Shown here: positions 11,152-20,395 of the stretch, in pieces
Layout: every line of letters begins with the position of its first letter
How positions within the stretch are numbered: position 1 is the first letter of the stretch
Origin: Colias croceus
Lineage: Eukaryota > Arthropoda > Insecta > Lepidoptera > Pieridae
DNA length: 64,000 bases
Direction: 5' to 3'
Assembly: GCF_905220415.1 (NCBI RefSeq)
Contig: NC_059568.1
Coordinates: 16,554,001 to 16,618,000 of the forward strand
Notes under the pieces: model-generated
What the model was told of the DNA's origin: nothing
Databases searched by the model: none
Seen by the model: only the letters and a program-made list of their open reading frames with translations
Position numbers and translations under genes: made by a program

Positions 11152-14100
11152 CTAAGCCTCAGCGGGTGTGGTCGCTGTGCTCGCGTTAGTGGACTGCGCG
11201 TCCGGGTCGGGTTCCCGGACACCCATCCAGGGGACACGCTTCTCTAACTCAACCCTGGGAAAATTGATCAATTAATTAATTAGATTAATTAATACGCTTA
11301 TTGTCACATACTTTAGTATCGTTTACATGTTTTTTTTTTTTTTTCATTTACATAATTTGTTACCAGGCCTTTTTGAAGTTTAAAACAAGAAAGAATTAAA
11401 ATAGTTTCATGAGATGTTTAGTACTTAATGAAGAATATATTTCAGATTGGACCAGAACTGGCCAGAACTAGTTAATTTATTACTAATTAATTAATTATTA
11501 ATCAAGAAACGAATGGAGTATGTAATCCAGAAATGATCAGAACTAGTTTTCAAACTCAAATTCAACAATTTTTTATTCATGCAAACTTTTAAGAATGCTT
11601 AGCGATTTTTACAAAACTTTACTTTAAGTACCTACTTTACTTTTTTTTATCAATTGGGAAGATCACAATAATTGGCATTTGGCATATGGCTCGATAGGTA
11701 TACTTTTCTATGTTGTATCAGCAGTTCAAAATGTTAAACAGTCATGTTTTGTCTGTATAATACCCTAATTTGTTATTTATTATAAATTAAAAAAATCTCA
11801 TAGTTTTACCTAAATCTTGGGTGATTGATAGCATAGACCCATGGATCAATACATGATACAGATTTGCAGAACACCGCTGGAATCATCGTCACTACAGGCG
11901 TTAATAAGGCTCTGAAATAAACCATTTATACATACTGTTAATCATATTATAGTTTAAAAAACCAGCCAAGTGCGAGTCGGACTCGCGCATGAAGGGTTCT
12001 GTACTATAGGAACCTCATTAATAATTTTATATTTAGTATTTGTTATTATAGTTACAATGGAAATAAATCATGTATGAAAATTACAGCTTTCTAGCTTTCA
12101 CGGTTTATGAGATACAGCCCGGAGATAGACAGACAGACAGACAACAAAGTCTCAGTAATAAGGTCCCGTTTTACCCTTTCGGTACGGAACCCTAAAAGAC
12201 TTTAAAGAAAAAATAAACACTCCTAAAGTCGTGAAATTATTGTATTGTCGCCAATCATTGATAAGTGCACAAAGTTTGAATCGAAAAGGGGTTCAAAGTT
12301 GAATCTAAAAGAGTCTATTACATACAAACATACAGATGAAGCGTAGCATATTCGTTAAAAAGTACTGTTACAATATTGTTTTGAGCCTAACCTGTAAAAA
12401 CTAGTAAAATGTCATGAACTGGTATGGCAATATGACTGACCTACTTGCAAAACAGATCGATCAGTGAAACAGATGTTAAGTGAATTTGCTTCCTACCTAA
12501 CTACAAAATAACATACTTACTTCATCAACTACTAGCTTTCCGTCCGCGGTTTACCCGCGTTTTCAAAGAAAAACTGACATAGTTCCCGTTCCCGTGGGAT
12601 TTCCGGGATAAAACCTACCCTAACCCTATGTGTCAATCCAAGTTACCCTCTATATGTGTGCTAAATTTAATTGTAATCGGTTCAGTAGTATTTGCTTGAA
12701 AGAGTAACAAACACAAACACATACACACACTCATCCTGACAAATTCCTCCTCATCCTCAGGTTATTCAAATACCTGTCTCCAAACGCTCCAATCATGGCG
12801 ACAATCCCATACGGCGTCCAGGAACAGATGAACAGGAAGAAGATGGTGAAGGCCACCTTCGCGATCCTGATCTCCACGCTCTTGCCGCCATCATCCTTGT
12901 TCGAAGCTAATGACTTTACGTTCATCTTCTTGGCTTGCTCTTTTAACATTTTCTCGTGATGGCGGACCTATACAAAATAAATCATCATCATCAGCTCATA
13001 TACGTTCGGCTTAGGACTCGGGCCTCCTATGAGGGTACAGGCCATGATCCACCAGGCTGGTCAAGTGCGAGTTGGCATATGTCAGACACCGTTCGAGCAA
13101 TGGTGATGTTATCAACATTCGCAAATATATTGAAAAACCATTTTACTTTCTGCGCGCTTGCCTGGTCTCGAAACCCGGACTTATCGATTTGAACTCCGAG
13201 GTCCTCACCACTGAGCTACCAAAGCATGCATACAAAAAATAAATGACCTTGATTATTGTTTGTGCTCTAATCAGTGAAGGAAAACATCGTGAAACCGACG
13301 AAGAGACGAAGAATCAAAAGGACGATATGTGACATCTGCCAACTCGCACTTGGCCAGCGTGGTGTATGTATGGCCTGTATGCTCATAGCAGACCCGTGTT
13401 ATTATTGACCCAAAAGTTTTTGTTCCATTAATTTCGATCCAAAACTAAGCTAAGTACATATTAAAACTAATAGTTTTTGTCTTTAAAGTTTAAATAACTG
13501 AAATTTATTAACATCACTACATAGTATAAAACAAAGTCGCTTTTTCTGTCCCTATTATGCTTAAATCTTTAAAACTACGCAACGGATTTTTTAATAGATA
13601 GAGTGATTCGAGTGGAAGGTTTTAGTTTGTATAATTTATTAGGTTTAAGACAAAGCGGGCGAAGCCGCGGGTGGTAAGCTAGTGCTAAATATTTTAAGGA
13701 AAGTCTTACCGCAATAAATAGTTTAGAATAGAACGTGCAAATGAGGCTCATTGGAATGACGTAACTCCAGACGAAGATGCAAGCGACAAACGTTTTCGTA
13801 TCCGGGTCCTCGCTTAAGAAGTCAAATGAACACGTTGTTAAGAAGCCCTCTGAAATAATTATTTTATAAATTCAAATAATTATTATAATTATTTGTAAAA
13901 AATATGGTTATGGATGTCAATTTTTCGTAGAACAACAGTTGATTGGCAATTATTATCTGGGGGCACGGTAGTGCCCCCGCCAAGACAAGCCAAGCGAACA
14001 AACGGGCACTACCTACCTTTTCTCGAAGCTCATTATTTATTAAAATAAATGTCCATAATGACAGAATTAATTATTTAGTTACTCCGATAATAATTTATGC

Positions 14101-17100
14101 GAATATTATTATAAAGCTTAGGAAATTTTTGGTTGTTTAAACGTGCTAATCTCAGGAACTACTGGATTGATTTGAAAAATTATTTCGGTGCGTAATAGCC
14201 CATTTATCGAGGAAGGCTATATATCATCACGCTAAGACCAACAGGAGAGGAGCAATGCGAGTAAAACCGCAGGGCACAGGTATCTAATATTTTGATTCTT
14301 ATTTATTTATTAAGAGAAACAAATTACAACAATGCAGGAATGCTCTCAAACCGTTATAATCAAAATTTCTTAAATTGACTTTCGTAACACATTGTAAATA
14401 AATCACGAAAGATTGTTCTAGAGAAAATTCAATATCTTATACATTAATTGGTACATATTTAGCATTACCAGGCACATATCTGCCCCAAGCCCCGGTCATG
14501 GGCACAATGGTGAAGGGAAGCGCGTAGAGCCAAGTGATGGCGATCAGAATGGACGCCTGCACTCGGTTTATCCTCCCGTCTATTGGGCAGGAAATGGTCC
14601 TGGGAAAATATCACTTCAGTTTAATTCGACTTTAATTCATATACCTATAGGAATTCTTATTTTGGTGGTCAATGCCAATCGAAGTGGAATTGGACTATAA
14701 TTTGTATACTTAGTATTTTCTAGGGTTTGATTTTACGCGAGTATTATACATTTAGAAATTAAAGACTTTTTAACGGATTTTAAACGCGATTTAATCATTA
14801 TATTATTTTCCCGACGTTTCGAACACTTTACAGCGAGCGTGGTCACGGGGAGACTGAGATGTTGTACGTCTTGACGGTCATTCAAAAATTGTTATTTGTA
14901 AACTACCTCCACCTATTCCTCCGTAGTTGGTATGTGGAGTATTTTTCCGGATGTTGGCAGTATTGGCTGATCGTGTCTTCTAGTCTTTTGGTACGTTTGA
15001 CATGGGATTTTAAATTCTTAATAACAGGATCCCAGGTGTTAGAGAGTTTCAAACCATCTTCTCTATTGAAATTTGGATGTTTTTTAATTTCAATAGCCTC
15101 GCGCACAAGTCTTGGAAAAAATTTATTTTCTCTGGCAAGGATTTGTGGTTGGTCAAATCTTATGAAGTGGTTGTTGTCCAGTGTGTGTTCACATACCGCA
15201 GACTTTTTGTGACGCCGATGCTTGATATCCGCAATGTGCTCCTTCAGTCGGTTAGCAATGCTTCTTTTTGTTTGGCCGATGTATGAGAGACCACAATCAC
15301 AGTCTAACTTGTACACGCCTGCTTCTTGTAGAGGAATATTACTTTTAATTGGTCTCAAGAATTGGTTTATCTTCTTGTGCGGCTTATATATAGTTTTAAT
15401 TGAAGCTCGTCTTAGGATTCTTCCAATTCTGTCAGTAACTCCCTTCACATATGGTAGGTAGGCCGGTTGTCTTTCAACTGTGTGTGGCTTCGTTCGACTC
15501 CTGTGATGCTGTGGAGGCGCCTGCAGCTTGTTGTTACGTAGTACCCACTTGACATGCTGCAGTTCCCCGCTGAGGTGGGCAGCATCACAGAGGTGGCGGG
15601 CTCTCTGAAACAAAGATTTACCGACAGAAGCTAGTTGGCAAGGGTGGTGGTGAGATTCACCATTGAGGTACCTATCAGTATGAGTGGCTTTCCTATACAC
15701 TGTATGGTTGAGCATGCCATAATATAATGATTAAATCGCGTTTAAAATCCGTTAAAAAGTCTTTAATTTCTAAATTTGTATACTGACATATTTGTAAGTA
15801 AGAAAACTTTCTTAAGTTTCCTTACATTATTTCTTTGATTTACACTATACAGAAAAGTTTGAAACAATCTACTTTGCTATTTTACAGTTTAACTCACTTA
15901 ATAGAGACGATAATTCTTACTTACCAAAACAAACTTTAAATAACGAAACAATCTCCCCAAGGATAGCGAAGTGACAACATTTCACTAATTTTTAGACAAC
16001 ATTTCTACTTTCATTTTTTAAATAATACTTAGGTACTAATAATTACTAATATTAATTTTGATAGTCTACTTTTTACTTTAAGATATCATAGTCCAACAGT
16101 TTTTAATAACTTCGTCTTTCAACTTAATAAAAATCCAACTTACTTATATCTATCATAAGCGATCACAGCATTGGTGATAGCTCCTCCAATGCCAGATAAG
16201 GACCCGAACACGGAATATATATCACAGCCCAGCCGGTTGCCCAGCATCCTCTGGTAGAAGGAGTTCACGATCAGGTGGGGCATCTCCAGCATCATGGTCA
16301 GGTCGAAAATCGCCAGGTTTATAATGAACATGTTGCTGGCTGATCGGAGTGACTTGGATCTGAAAGTTTGAAGATTCCAAAGATACTTGTGGTCTATGTA
16401 GAGGGTTTCACATAATGTGCCTGATAAATTTACACCCTTTTTAAATCATTTCACTTCACCTAATATAATGCCGGCTACTCACGTAGATGCCGCAGGGGCA
16501 ATATTGGTACAATCTTGTTTGTTCGGCAGTCGGAGCAATTTCAAATGTTCTCTAAATTGCCCCTGCTTGCCTATACACATAATAATTATGGAGCTTATTA
16601 AGGGTACAATTCTAATATTGCCCCTGCTGCAGGTACGTGAGTATCCGATCTAAGCTAGACACGACAGGAATCCTGTGAACCAATACAAAAAATTCGATAT
16701 TACTTACAACAAGGTTTCACAGGTTTCCTTTTCCTATCCTATGCCAAACTCTATAATTGGAATATATTTTTCGAGCACTAAAACGTATGGGTACTTAATT
16801 AATTATTATAGCATAGACGGGACATGGGTGTGTTCATGTTTCTATGAAGTTTTTATGTTATTGAATAATTCGATTCCTCTCAAATAAAACGTGCCAGTAG
16901 AAACTCAATAAATATTTAAATTCTAAACAGTATACTTTTAAACCACTCAAAAGTAATTCAAATAAATGTTGGAAAGTCTTTCAAATTGTAGCATTTTATT
17001 TTGCGAACTTTTTAAAAGATTTAATGATGATAAATGAATCACGCGTCAACTTCGAGACGAGATAAAAGGGTGATTTATCAAGTTTTCATACTTTTACGAG

Positions 17101-18025
17101 TAAATCTCTGAAAGACGCGAGGAAATTGTAAAAATATGTATGTCACTTAGAGCCTTAGCATAGAGCTCTCAAAGGTTTATCCAATTAGCCGGCCATTAAT
17201 TAAAATGCCGTAGTAGTCCGAATAAAGGCCATTAATTAAATGTAAATGATAAAAAATGTATCAATCTCTTTTCTATACAAGGTATAAGTTCTCTTCGTTA
17301 TTCCACAGCTTCTTTTAAGCTATTGTCGTTGCTTTTATATTATGTCATTACTAATTATTCATACTATCCCGATTTTTTAAATTACCTACATATTCCCATC
17401 AAAAACTCACGTGCCAAATATCCAAATGACAAGTCCGTTGCCAGTAATGGAGAATATTGTGAGTGTAGCGTAGATTAGCGCCAGTAGGTAGTGCGAGGAC
17501 TTGTCCACAGCTGGGAACTGGCGCCAGTGCTCGTGCACGAGGTCCTGGTGCTCTGGAGGTATGTTCCAGCCCAACATGCCTTCCTGGATCTCAGCGGAGA
17601 CCCTGGAAAGGTTATGTTAGTCCATGTTTATATAGGATTGGGAGTCGCAATGTTTGATATTAAAATTGAGAATATAGGGAAGTAGTTGGTAAAGTTATAA
17701 GGAATTACCTAAACGGTTGAATTTAGCATACTATAATAGCGATAAAGAAGAATAATCTGCAATTAGACAAAAATCAAATTATTTAATTTATGTAAAAAAA
17801 GAGGCGATGCATTATAATAAAATTCGCTCTGCGCATAAGCATAAAGAATAACAAAGATATAACCAGAAATTCTTAATAATCTGGAATATTAGCTCAAAAA
17901 CAAAATCTGCTAAACCATGAACCTTTTAAAAAAACTGCACCGCGAAAAATTACATATTTTCTAAATACTCACATTTTGAACGGATAGGCCAGGGGGCCAT
18001 GGTCGACCGTGTGGTTGTGTGCCAT
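11152..18025 (-). CDS. BRh: Blue-class (short-wavelength) opsin, copy 1, complete, 8 exons
   Basis: Retinal-binding Gq-coupled visual pigment of the rhabdomeric membrane. Exons, in transcript order: 17973-18025, 17411-17602, 16144-16359, 14469-14599, 13710-13849, 12774-12967, 11810-11911, 11152-11254. They give 1131 nt, 376 aa, all with GT-AG introns and no stop. Visible: start MAHNHTVDHG, DRY after TM3, HEK..KEQAKKMNV third loop, SWTPYG in TM6, retinal lysine in VFCKSVSC (about residue 325), a Glu before GFLTTC matching the arthropod counterion (bovine 181), and tail ending STATTPAEA. The residue at the bovine-90 position is Glu, not the Lys of insect UV opsins. Six of eight exon lengths equal those of copy 2; exons 1 and 5 differ by 3 and 6 nt. 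Introns 2 to 6 hold repeats, including a Penelope-like element, yet the frame is intact. The exact absorption peak cannot be told. Confidence 0.95.
11955..12197. mobile_element. Lepidopteran dispersed repeat (AGTGCGAGTCGGACTCGCG type), opsin intron 6
   Basis: It starts with ccagccaagtgcgagtcgga and gggttctgtact, contains a tetranucleotide run (agac)n near 12130, and ends with ccctttcggtacggaaccct. The end is an imperfect inverted copy of the start (agggttcYgtacY). I recognise the sequence as a frequent repeat of moth and butterfly genomes; its class is not certain. It lies about 45 bp from the exon 7 acceptor of the opsin. Confidence 0.6.
12532..12735 (-). mobile_element. Helitron-like non-autonomous element, opsin intron 6
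   Basis: Read on the minus strand it ends in ...aaagCTAGT. On the plus strand it begins ctagctttccgtccgcggtt and carries the familiar cgttcccgtgggatttccgg, followed by gataaaacctaccctaaccc and cggttcagtagtatttgctt. This matches a common lepidopteran Helitron-derived family. It stops within about 40 bp of the exon 6 splice donor at 12774. Confidence 0.6.
12974..13228 (-). mobile_element. tRNA-derived SINE with pol III boxes, opsin intron 5
   Basis: On the minus strand, box A (TAGCTCAGTGG, 13208-13218) is followed after 32 bases by a box B-like GGTTTCGAGACC (13164-13175), the spacing of a tRNA gene. The body includes gccaactcgcacttgaccag and the 3' end runs into (atg)n near 12980. This is the layout of a lepidopteran tRNA-type SINE. 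It lies antisense to copies transcribed from the plus strand and ends just before the exon 6 acceptor (12967). Confidence 0.6.
13229..13400 (+). mobile_element. 5'-truncated SINE, inverted relative to its neighbour
   Basis: It carries gaaggaaaacatcgtgaaac, catctgccaactcgcacttg and gtatggcctgtatgctcata, which match the body of the adjacent SINE read in the opposite direction. No box A or B is present, so this is a truncated 3' part. The two together form a large inverted repeat inside the opsin intron. Confidence 0.5.
13512..13682 (+). mobile_element. Helitron-like element ending CTAG|T, opsin intron 5
   Basis: It begins near catcactacatagtataaaa, contains aaaactacgcaacggatttt, and ends gcgggcgaagccgcgggtgg followed by taagCTAG|T. 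A short GC hairpin (gcgggc/gccgcgg) just before CTAG is the hallmark 3' structure of Helitrons. It lies only 27 bp from the exon 5 splice donor (13710). A fragment of the same family in reverse orientation is at 9802-9955. Confidence 0.65.
13940..14285. mobile_element. Lepidopteran repeat with GC hairpin, opsin intron 4
   Basis: It contains a hairpin gggggcac-ggta-gtgccccc (13961-13980), then gggcactacctaccttttct, and further on the segment ctaatctcaggaactactgg with agcccatttatcgaggaagg. I know these blocks from one family of dispersed elements in butterflies (probably Helitron-related). The exact borders are uncertain. Confidence 0.5.
14711..15772 (-). mobile_element. 5'-truncated Penelope-like retroelement in opsin intron 3
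   Basis: The element is flanked by a 12 bp direct repeat (aatttgtatact at 14699-14710 and 15773-15784), a probable target-site duplication. A 54 bp sequence at 14751-14804 returns in inverse orientation at 15721-15774 with no visible mismatch, as in Penelope-like elements whose partial terminal repeat is inverted at the truncated end. It encodes one ORF with a GIY-YIG endonuclease (14903-15715) in the same strand as the host opsin gene. The identity of the two inverted ends and the intact ORF suggest a recent insertion. Confidence 0.85.
14903..15715 (-). CDS. Penelope-like element protein: end of RT plus GIY-YIG endonuclease
   Basis: This is a 270 aa uninterrupted ORF. The first part (HTVYRKATHTDRYLNGESHH) is the conserved end of the Penelope-type reverse transcriptase (palm/thumb side); the catalytic YxDD part is missing because the copy is 5'-truncated. 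From about residue 130 follows a GIY-YIG nuclease: GVYKLDCDCGLSYIGQTKRS, then RLKEHIADIKH, and a catalytic-type Glu further on in the NKFFPRLVREAIEI region. It nicks target DNA during retrotransposition in intact relatives. This truncated copy should not move by itself. It is not a host gene, although gene predictors may report it. Confidence 0.85.
   Translation of the reverse strand: MLNHTVYRKATHTDRYLNGESHHHPCQLASVGKSLFQRARHLCDAAHLSGELQHVKWVLRNNKLQAPPQHHRSRTKPHTVERQPAYLPYVKGVTDRIGRILRRASIKTIYKPHKKINQFLRPIKSNIPLQEAGVYKLDCDCGLSYIGQTKRSIANRLKEHIADIKHRRHKKSAVCEHTLDNNHFIRFDQPQILARENKFFPRLVREAIEIKKHPNFNREDGLKLSNTWDPVIKNLKSHVKRTKRLEDTISQYCQHPEKYSTYQLRRNRWR
16471..16647. mobile_element. MITE with ~35 bp inverted ends, opsin intron 2
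   Basis: The left end reads ggctactcacgtagatgccg and caggggcaatattggta. The reverse complement of the right end reads ggatactcacgtacctgcag and caggggcaatattagaa. Length is about 177 bp with no coding capacity, typical for a short non-autonomous DNA transposon. Confidence 0.65.
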
Positions 18026-18053
18026 ATTGGTTCTAATTTTATCCACTACCAGA

Positions 18054-18161
18054 TGACGAAGTGAGTAGTCCGACCCCAGTCGCTTCTCACTTGTGATAAC
18101 GAACCATTTTACACCCCTTTTATACTACCCCTTGCGTGACTGTTAATTCTTTAATTCAATA
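18054..18161 (-). promoter_or_regulatory. Core promoter of opsin copy 1, shared with copy 2
   Basis: On the minus strand: a 30 bp block at 18132-18161 containing tattgaattaaaga and ttaacagtcacgcaa, a TATA box TATAAAAGGG (18115-18124), a 17 bp block cacaagtgagaagcgac (18079-18095) about 29 bp downstream that probably includes the start site, and actactcacttcgtca (18054-18069). The same order is found before copy 2, with one mismatch in the 30 bp block and none in the last two blocks. The tattgaatta part resembles the RCSI photoreceptor element (TAATTGAATT type), which is inference. Confidence 0.75.
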
Positions 18162-20232
18162 AAATAGTATAAAACCTGTCGATGTCTAATCAAACGTATG
18201 CTAATGGTGTTTGATCTTCGACATTGTAGTTGTTAGCCTTTGAAAAAGTTAAAATAGACCATTGACTAAAGACTGACACATATGGGCTGTTGTAAAATTA
18301 AATTTGTAGCAAAAATTGGAATTGTAAGCTTTTATTAGAGCATACATAGATTCTAATGAGAGGTGGATTTCTTCATAGTTACTTTAGACATAGGTAACTA
18401 TCGCAGAACCAAGAAAATTTTCATGTATAAAATAATGAAGCTACGATGCTTCAAATATTATTACGATAGGTACATATTATTTTTCGTTTACATCGTAGGT
18501 GTAAGAGAATTCTGTTGTTCTGAATTGAACTACGAAAATAAATTAGAGCAACTTACAGGTTGAGATATTTATTATAAAAAATTTACAATATTTATAACTA
18601 AAGTCTTCATGTTCAGGTATACCAAAAATAATTTAATGTTATTCGTAAAATACGAGGATTAACTGAAGGACTATTTGAAATTCCGCAGTGGTTGTGAGTT
18701 TTAAGAAAGCTCTACATAAGGTAAAGCCTAATTTTCAAACATTCTTTGCACTTTAAATATAAAAATTTATTATCATATGACTTAAATCTGATCTCTATAA
18801 TCAATTAATTGTATAGTGTATACCTAGGTACTGTTCTTTAAATTTCCTGTTTATATATAATGTAGAGAATACTTTACTAACAATTAAATAATCTTTGTAT
18901 GAAATTTATTTCCATTTTGAGGAACTTTGTTTACCTGTTTGCTTTTACAACATAAAATAGGACACTGTATGAATTCGTAGTTTAGGTAGTACCGCACTAC
19001 CTATACTTACAAATGTAAGTAGTGGGTACTTGTTCTTATTTTTGCTCACATCTTTCGATTATGAACCGTTAAAAGATGAGAGCAAAAAAAGAACCCATTG
19101 AAAGCAAAATAGCTTATTTTTATCCTATCAATTAATTTAATATTATCATCCACCTCCACAAATTTAACAGTGAAACAAAAACGAACATTGACCCTTGTTG
19201 ACAGTTCCCATTTTTGCCGGATTTAAAAAAGGAGGAGGTTCTCAATTCGGCCGGTATATATTATTATACCTTTTTTATGTAGATATGCACTACTTAACTT
19301 AACTAATAATATACTCCGGTCTACTTAACTTAACCGATTTACGTGATTCTTATTTCATTTATTTCTAATTATTGTAACTAATCGTACATTTACGCAACAC
19401 AACAAATAAAAATCGATAGCGAATGATAACAATTAAAAGAATTAATAAATAGAAACAAAAAAAGCACACAGTTTTAACACACCTAATGGCTGTAATCTGA
19501 CAGTTCACATTGGTTAGTAATCTAGTCAATAAAGATCCGAAAGAAATAAATTCTAGATAACAAGTATCACTCCGAATCGAACGAGCTACAATTAAAGTTT
19601 TTGGTGCTTTCGCAACAACTAGAGAATATCTGGGTACATTGTTGAGCTTATTACAAGACTAGAGGAACTTCTCTATCTGATTCTCACATTAGGAAAGTTG
19701 CTTATAATATTTTTTATTTGCATCTACTTCCTACTATTAATCATGAATCTTAACACCGTACCCAACGCAAGCAGTAAACCTGCGTCATTTTTGTGCGTAA
19801 AAATAATGTAACCATTCGGAAAAAACTATAGGTAGAAAAGAATGTATGTATTCAAGCTGTACATAGTTGAAAACCAGATAATTTTAAGCACTTTTGATTC
19901 GTAATCGTAAACCTATATCTAGTAGTCAAAAGTTAGAGTACCTACCTTCGAAGAATTTCTACAAACTATGATAACAAGGTCTTAAAGGTTGCAAATTGCT
20001 CCGTTCTAATGAAATTAAATTTATATAACGTACCTAGTAATTACTTTCACTCAGTTAAAAAATAACAGAACAAGTCCCAAAAACTGCTATAATATTATAT
20101 GCTGGTGTATTATGATATGGAAAGATCCCTGAACTAAAACAACACAACATTGCTAATTAATTCAAATACAAGAAGAAACATCGCTCCTCATGTAATACAT
20201 TCCTGATCACAAATAAACAAGATCTTTTTTTA
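18162..20232. other. Shared intergenic region between divergent opsins
   Basis: About 2.1 kb of AT-rich DNA between the two opsin core promoters. No ORF or recognisable repeat is seen. By position it must hold whatever enhancers drive either opsin from the upstream side, and one element could serve both genes. No further duplicated blocks are visible beyond the core promoters. Confidence 0.5.
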
Positions 20233-20342
20233 TATTGAATTAAAGATTTAACAGTCACGCAAACGAATACTTATATAAAAGGGCTCTTCGATGGAAACTG
20301 CACAAGTGAGAAGCGACATCAGTCGAACTACTCACTTCGTCA
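20233..20342 (+). promoter_or_regulatory. Core promoter of opsin copy 2, shared with copy 1
   Basis: A 30 bp block at 20233-20262 (tattgaattaaaga, then ttaacagtcacgcaa), TATA box TATAAAAGGG at 20274-20283, then cacaagtgagaagcgac at 20301-20317, 27 bp after the TATA start, then actactcacttcgtca at 20327-20342. All blocks match those of copy 1 in order and close spacing. An arthropod-type initiator TCAGT lies at 20319-20323. The ATG follows at 20396. Confidence 0.75.
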
Positions 20343-20395
20343 CCAACATTTTATTTTATTTATTTTTATAGGAAGAAGCGAAAAATTCAATCAAA

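Noticed and set aside
14859..15461. Plus-strand ORFs of 69-117 codons
   Set aside because: They are antisense to the GIY-YIG ORF of the Penelope-like element, which has clear motifs on the minus strand.
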